From positions 1,488,001 to 1,552,000 of the forward strand of contig NZ_JAIPME010000002.1 of assembly GCF_019957155.1 (NCBI RefSeq): a stretch of DNA of 64,000 bases. Direction: 5' to 3'. Source of the DNA: Anaerococcus murdochii (GTDB taxonomy: Bacteria; Bacillota; Clostridia; Tissierellales; Peptoniphilaceae). The notes under the pieces were generated by a model. It had not been told where the DNA came from. It saw nothing but the letters and a program-made list of their open reading frames with translations, and made no database searches. Each line of letters starts with the position of its first letter. Positions within the stretch are counted from its first letter, which is position 1. Shown one piece after another: positions 59,889 to 64,000 of this stretch. The position numbers and the translations under genes are program-made.

Positions 59889-60902
59889 TTGAAAGATAGA
59901 AGAATGCAGATACTTTTCACTATCATAAATTCTTATATCTTGGGAGGAGAGCCAGTCGGTTCTAAGTCTTTGGCGGATGATTATTCCTTTGATGTATCAG
60001 CTGCCACAATTAGAAACGACATGAGTGATCTTGAGAAAAAAGGTCTCTTGAAAAAGGCCCACACTTCAAGCGGTAGACTCCCATCAGACAAGGGTTATAG
60101 GTTTTTTGTAGACTATTTACTTGAAAATGGTCTTATAAATGAAAGGCCTAGACCAGACTATACTAGTTTGAAAGATTCACTAGATAAGAGATACCACAAT
60201 GCTACGGATATAGTAAGCTCCGCTACAAAGATTTTGGCAGGAATTACAAATCTAACAGCAGTATCAGTTACTTACAAAAATCAAATCAAATTAATTGCTA
60301 ATATCGAAATGTTAAGGGTAAGCGAATCTTCCTTGCTCTTGATAGTAGTTTATGATAATGGCTTGATAGTAAACGACTTGATTAGGTTAAATTATAGTCC
60401 AGAAGACGAAGACCTGGAATTTTTAAACAGGCTCTTGCAAAGAGAGTTAATCGGGTCAAATATTTTAGACTTGTCTGATAAGATTAGGAAAATTGAAGAA
60501 AAGTTAAACCTCAATTATAAGTATTTACTCGATATAATCCAAACTAAGATGAAAAACGAATCTGACAAAGATTCGAAAAAAGAAATCAAGATAGAGGGTT
60601 TGGGTAATATATTCAGATTCAAAGAATTTGATGATATAGTAAAGGCTAAGGAATTTATCAATCTCTTTGAAAGTCCAGATATTATTACAGATTTTCTAAC
60701 TGATAAAAATGATAAAAGCCTTGTCATCACTATCGGAGAAGAAAACGAAATCGACCAGTTAAAAGAAAATACAATCATAACTTCATATTTTAATGTAGAT
60801 GAAAACACCATTGGTACAATCGGTGTGGTAGGTCTAACTAGGATAAATTATAAGGAAGTAATCGAGAGTATTAAACTAGTTTCAGATTTATTAAATCAAT
60901 AA
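59889..60902 (+). CDS. hrcA: Heat-inducible transcription repressor HrcA
   Basis: A 337-residue repressor of class I heat-shock genes. It has an N-terminal winged-helix (MQILFTIINSYILGGEPVGSKSLADD, AATIRNDMSDLEKKGLLKKAHTSSGRLPSDKGYRFFVDYLL) and a C-terminal GAF-like domain (GTIGVVGLTRINYKEVIESI). The start is TTG at 59889, with AAAGGAG about 9 bases upstream, giving the family's usual MKDRRMQIL start. The CIRCE element overlaps its leader, so it is autoregulated and co-regulates grpE, dnaK and perhaps dnaJ. Confidence 0.95.
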   Translation: MKDRRMQILFTIINSYILGGEPVGSKSLADDYSFDVSAATIRNDMSDLEKKGLLKKAHTSSGRLPSDKGYRFFVDYLLENGLINERPRPDYTSLKDSLDKRYHNATDIVSSATKILAGITNLTAVSVTYKNQIKLIANIEMLRVSESSLLLIVVYDNGLIVNDLIRLNYSPEDEDLEFLNRLLQRELIGSNILDLSDKIRKIEEKLNLNYKYLLDIIQTKMKNESDKDSKKEIKIEGLGNIFRFKEFDDIVKAKEFINLFESPDIITDFLTDKNDKSLVITIGEENEIDQLKENTIITSYFNVDENTIGTIGVVGLTRINYKEVIESIKLVSDLLNQ

Positions 60903-60918
60903 GAGGAAGGTGAATGAT

Positions 60919-61470
60919 TTGGCAGACGATATCAAAAAAGACGAAAATCTCGACGAAGAAGCCAGAGATATAAAGGATATAGAAGACGAAATAGAAGCAG
61001 ACCTTGATGAAGAAATAATTGACGCAGAAATAGTTGATGATGAAAAAGATGCTTCAGGAAATAACGAATATATAGAAAAATACCAAAGATTAATGGCTGA
61101 CTTTGCAAATTACAAGCAAAGGGAAGAAAAGGCCAAGGCAGATTTTAAGAAGTTTGCATCAAGCTCTTTGATAGAAAAATTATTGCCAGTTCTTGATAAT
61201 TTCGATAGGGCTCTCAAGGATAAGGACCCAGAAGACCCATTTGTTAAGGGTGTTATAATGACAAGAGATGAACTTGTCAAAACTCTTAAAAATGAAGGTC
61301 TAGAAGAAATCCCATCAGACGGCGAAAAATTTGATCACAATCTTCACCATGCAGTCATGACAGAAGAAAGTGACACTGTTAAAGAAGATTATATTATAGA
61401 AACATTCCAAAAAGGATATACATTAAACGGCAGAATCCTTAGACCAGCAATGGTTAAGGTAAGCAAGTAG
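60919..61470 (+). CDS. grpE: Nucleotide exchange factor GrpE
   Basis: About 183 residues: an acidic disordered N terminus, a long coiled-coil dimer helix ([31 protein letters not shown]) and the C-terminal beta domain ([41 protein letters not shown]). It releases ADP from DnaK. The start is unclear: TTG at 60919 fits AGGAAGG spacing best; GTG at 60910 is in frame and would add three residues, but sits almost on the ribosome binding site. Confidence 0.93.
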   Translation: MADDIKKDENLDEEARDIKDIEDEIEADLDEEIIDAEIVDDEKDASGNNEYIEKYQRLMADFANYKQREEKAKADFKKFASSSLIEKLLPVLDNFDRALKDKDPEDPFVKGVIMTRDELVKTLKNEGLEEIPSDGEKFDHNLHHAVMTEESDTVKEDYIIETFQKGYTLNGRILRPAMVKVSK

Positions 61471-61481
61471 GAGGAAAAATT

Positions 61482-63296
61482 ATGGCAAAAATTATAGGAA
61501 TTGACTTAGGTACAACAAACTCAGCAGTAGCTGTTATGGAAGGTGGCACACCAACTATTATCCCTAATAGCGAAGGTAATAGAACTACTCCATCAGTAGT
61601 AGCTTTCTCAAAAGACGGAGAAAGACTTGTAGGTGAAACAGCTAAAAGACAAGCAATCACCAACCCACACAGAACAATATCATCAGTTAAAAGAGAGATG
61701 GGCCACGACTGGAAAAGCCCTGAAATTGATGGCAAACAATATACACCTGAAGAAATATCTGCAATGATTCTTCAAAAATTGAAGGCAGACGCAGAGGCTT
61801 ATCTAAATGATACAGTAACAAATGCAGTAATTACTGTACCTGCATACTTTACAGACGCTCAAAGACAAGCTACTAAAGATGCTGGACAAATCGCAGGTCT
61901 AAAAGTAGACAGAATTATAAACGAACCAACCGCAGCAGCTCTTGCATATGGTATGGATAAGGAAACTGACCAATCTAAGATTATGGTTTACGACCTTGGT
62001 GGTGGTACATTCGATGTTTCAATCCTAGAAGTAGGTGACGGAGTATTTGAAGTATTATCTACAAGAGGAAACAACAAACTAGGTGGAGATGACTTTGATA
62101 ATGCAGTTGTAGATTATCTAGCAGCAGAATTTAAGAAAGAATCAGGCGTTGATCTTACAAAAGATTTAACAGCTATGCAAAGACTTAAAGATGCAGCTGA
62201 GAAAGCTAAGAAAGAATTATCTTCAACTCTAACAACAAATGTTAACTTACCATTCATTACAGCAGTAGATGGTCAACCTGTCCACTTAGACATCAACCTA
62301 TCAAGGGCAAAATTTGATGAATTAACTCATGACCTAGTAGAAAAAACTAGAAAACCAGTAGAAGATGCTCTTCACGACGCAGGTCTATCAGAATCTGACA
62401 TTGACAAGGTTCTTTTAGTAGGTGGTTCTACAAGGGTACCAGCTGTTCAAGAATTAGTTAAGAAAATAATTGGCAAAGACCCACAAAAAGATATCAACCC
62501 AGATGAATCAGTTGCAATCGGTGCAGCTATCCAAGGTGGTGTTTTAACAGGTGAAGTTAAAGACCTATTATTACTAGATGTAACACCTCTATCACTAGGT
62601 ATTGAAACCCTTGGTGGAGTTGCTACAAAATTAATTGAAAGAAATACAACTATCCCAACCAAGAAATCACAAATATTCACAACTGCAGCAGATGGACAAA
62701 CAGAAGTAGACATCCACGTAGTGCAAGGTGAACGTGAAATGGCAGCAGACAATACTACTCTAGGTAGGTTCCAACTTACAGGTATACCAGCAGCTAGACG
62801 TGGTGTGCCACAAATCGAAGTAACTTTCGATATAGATGCTAACGGTATTGTAAATGTAACAGCTAAGGACCAAGGTTCTGGCAAGGAACAAAAGATTACA
62901 ATCACATCTTCATCTAACTTATCCGAAGAAGAAATTGATAAGAAAATCAAAGAAGCAGAGAAATTTGCAGAAGAAGATAAGAAGAAAAAAGAAGATATAG
63001 ACGCTAAAAACAACGCAGAAAACCTAGTTTACCAAGCAAGAAAAACTGTAGAAGACGCTAAACTTGAAGGGGCTGATAAGGAAAATATCGAAGCTAAGGC
63101 AAAAGAACTTGAAGAAGCTATTAAAGCTAACGATATTGACAAAATCAAGAGCCTATCAGAAGAATTAACAAACGAAATCTACAAGGTAAGCGAAAAAATG
63201 TATAAGGCAAATGAAGCAAGCCAAGGCGAGGCTAGCGGAAAAGACGAAGACGTTGTTGATGCTGACTATGAAGTAATCGACGAAGACGAAGAATAA
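61482..63296 (+). CDS. dnaK: Chaperone protein DnaK (Hsp70)
   Basis: A 604-residue Hsp70. The N-terminal ATPase has [31 protein letters not shown] and [12 protein letters not shown]; the substrate domain has [17 protein letters not shown]; a helical lid and the acidic terminus [13 protein letters not shown] follow. It lacks the ATPase-domain insertion of Gram-negative DnaK, as usual for Firmicutes. AGGAGG lies before the ATG, 11 bases after grpE. Confidence 0.98.
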   Translation: MAKIIGIDLGTTNSAVAVMEGGTPTIIPNSEGNRTTPSVVAFSKDGERLVGETAKRQAITNPHRTISSVKREMGHDWKSPEIDGKQYTPEEISAMILQKLKADAEAYLNDTVTNAVITVPAYFTDAQRQATKDAGQIAGLKVDRIINEPTAAALAYGMDKETDQSKIMVYDLGGGTFDVSILEVGDGVFEVLSTRGNNKLGGDDFDNAVVDYLAAEFKKESGVDLTKDLTAMQRLKDAAEKAKKELSSTLTTNVNLPFITAVDGQPVHLDINLSRAKFDELTHDLVEKTRKPVEDALHDAGLSESDIDKVLLVGGSTRVPAVQELVKKIIGKDPQKDINPDESVAIGAAIQGGVLTGEVKDLLLLDVTPLSLGIETLGGVATKLIERNTTIPTKKSQIFTTAADGQTEVDIHVVQGEREMAADNTTLGRFQLTGIPAARRGVPQIEVTFDIDANGIVNVTAKDQGSGKEQKITITSSSNLSEEEIDKKIKEAEKFAEEDKKKKEDIDAKNNAENLVYQARKTVEDAKLEGADKENIEAKAKELEEAIKANDIDKIKSLSEELTNEIYKVSEKMYKANEASQGEASGKDEDVVDADYEVIDEDEE

Positions 63297-63300
63297 TCTT

Positions 63301-63328
63301 TTGAAAGATTTACTATAGCTAGTATAAT
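63301..63328 (+). promoter_or_regulatory. Possible promoter between dnaK and dnaJ
   Basis: TTGAAA at 63301-63306, a 16-base spacer, TATAAT at 63323-63328. The next terminator starts only 20 bases later. Confidence 0.5.
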
Positions 63329-63347
63329 AAAAACAATTGATAAAAGG

Positions 63348-63377
63348 AGCTATTTCCTAGTGAAATAGCTTTTTTTA
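63348..63377 (+). terminator. Terminator or attenuator between dnaK and dnaJ
   Basis: AGCTATTTC (63348-63356), CTAGT loop, GAAATAGCT (63362-63370), then TTTTTT. It lies upstream of the dnaJ ribosome binding site (TTGGAGGAG). Confidence 0.88.
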
Positions 63378-63392
63378 GTGATTGGAGGAGAA

Positions 63393-64000
63393 ATGAGAGA
63401 TCCATATGAAGTGCTGGGCGTTGGTAAAAACGCCTCAACTGATGAAATAAAAAGAGAATATAGGAAACTTGCCAAAAAATACCATCCAGACCTAAACCCA
63501 GATGATAAGGAAGCTGAGCAAAAATTTAAGGAAGCAACCTTATCCTATGAAATTCTTTCAGATCCAGAAAAGAAACAAAAATACGACACCTATGGAGCAG
63601 CAGCATTTGAAAACGGTGGTGCAGGCTTTAATGGCGGCTTTGGTGGAGGTTTTGGTGGCTTTGGTGATATTTTTGGTGATTTATTTGGAGATATATTTAA
63701 TCAAGGTTATCAAAATAATGCAAAAAGACCAGTAAAGGGTGCAGACATCCAGCAAGTTGTAAACCTAACTTTCCAAGAAGCTGCCTTTGGTACAGAAAAG
63801 GAAATCCAAGTTAGACGAGAGGTAGAATGCCATGTTTGTCATGGTTCTAAGGCTGAGGAAGGATCAGAAAGCCATACTTGCCCAGATTGCCACGGTCAAG
63901 GTGTGGTTAATGAAATATCAAGAACACCTTTTGGAACCATGTCTAGGACTGTAACATGTTCTAAATGTCATGGAACTGGTGAAATTATTGATAAGCCATG
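63393..64000 (+). CDS. dnaJ: Chaperone protein DnaJ, 3' truncated by window end
   Basis: The open frame from ATG 63393 runs to the window end (202 codons) without a stop. It has a J domain with [15 protein letters not shown] (HPD motif), a Gly/Phe-rich region ([19 protein letters not shown]), and then the start of the zinc-binding CxxCxG repeats (CHVCHG, CPDCHG, CSKCHG). These define a type I DnaJ, the co-chaperone that stimulates DnaK ATPase. GGAGGAG lies just before the ATG. The fourth zinc repeat and C-terminal domain lie outside the window. Confidence 0.96.
   Translation, partial: MRDPYEVLGVGKNASTDEIKREYRKLAKKYHPDLNPDDKEAEQKFKEATLSYEILSDPEKKQKYDTYGAAAFENGGAGFNGGFGGGFGGFGDIFGDLFGDIFNQGYQNNAKRPVKGADIQQVVNLTFQEAAFGTEKEIQVRREVECHVCHGSKAEEGSESHTCPDCHGQGVVNEISRTPFGTMSRTVTCSKCHGTGEIIDKP

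Noticed and set aside
60910..60921. GTG at 60910 as the grpE start
   Set aside because: It sits almost on the ribosome binding site. TTG at 60919 has normal spacing, although the GTG cannot be fully excluded.

Overview
The window comes from an AT-rich Gram-positive (Firmicutes) chromosome. A Peptoniphilaceae-type anaerobic coccus such as Anaerococcus is the best guess. This rests on gene order, strong A/T-ending codon preference with many AGA/AGG arginines, AAGGAGG-type ribosome binding sites and frequent extended -10 (TGnTATAAT) promoters. It is an inference, because no rRNA or species marker lies in the window. No sporulation gene is seen, even where spore formers carry one (gpr between rpsT and lepA, spoVD in the division cluster). 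Most of the window is housekeeping sequence with short accessory patches. No tRNA, rRNA, CRISPR array or prophage was seen.

Layout. 1-3.5 kb: the end of a pyroglutamyl peptidase, an alpha/beta hydrolase, a secreted CAP-domain protein and a fructosamine-kinase-like protein. 3.5-8.7 kb: a three-gene overlapping cassette (TerB_C-like protein, BrxD/DUF2791 ATPase, Lhr-like SF2 helicase) that looks like an orphan, BREX-related DNA-processing or defence system. 8.7-15 kb: a Bce-type peptide-sensing/detoxification module (unknown anchored protein, ABC ATPase, ten-TM-type permease, response regulator, intramembrane-sensing kinase), followed with almost no gap by an unknown gene and a probable HEPN plus PD-(D/E)XK two-nuclease protein. 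15-23.2 kb: a stress-type membrane protein, a minus-strand two-component system overlapping a degenerate S41-peptidase-like protein, a YeaQ/YmgE-like small membrane protein and a class A penicillin-binding protein with a long acidic tail.

23.3-39.5 kb: hflX-yigZ-yebC-lgt; then a stripped-down division/cell-wall cluster (mraZ-rsmH-ftsL-mraY-murD-murG-divIB-ftsZ, lacking ftsI, murE, murF, ftsW, murC and ftsA) led by three 10-bp-spaced MraZ boxes; then nrdR, rarA, asnS and leuS. 39.5-40.2 kb: an IS200-type insertion sequence (tnpA only) with a hairpin-rich right end. 40.3-48.9 kb: small membrane proteins, a TetR regulator with two identical palindromic operators, an XRE-type membrane regulator, and a heterodimeric ABC exporter. 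The exporter is preceded by a 12-codon basic leader peptide and mutually exclusive hairpins, which looks like ribosome-mediated translational attenuation.

48.9-64 kb: comEC-holA, a 350-bp non-coding stretch with a duplicated 61-bp element, then rpsT, lepB, lepA, an ECF sigma/anti-sigma pair, a GNAT-cupin fusion, hemW, a 3-hydroxyacyl-CoA-dehydrogenase-like gene and the CIRCE-controlled hrcA-grpE-dnaK-dnaJ operon, cut by the window end inside dnaJ.

The best candidates for something new are the TerB_C/BrxD/helicase cassette, the leader-peptide switch in front of the ABC exporter, and the HEPN/REase fusion. The function of each is inferred from sequence and context only.
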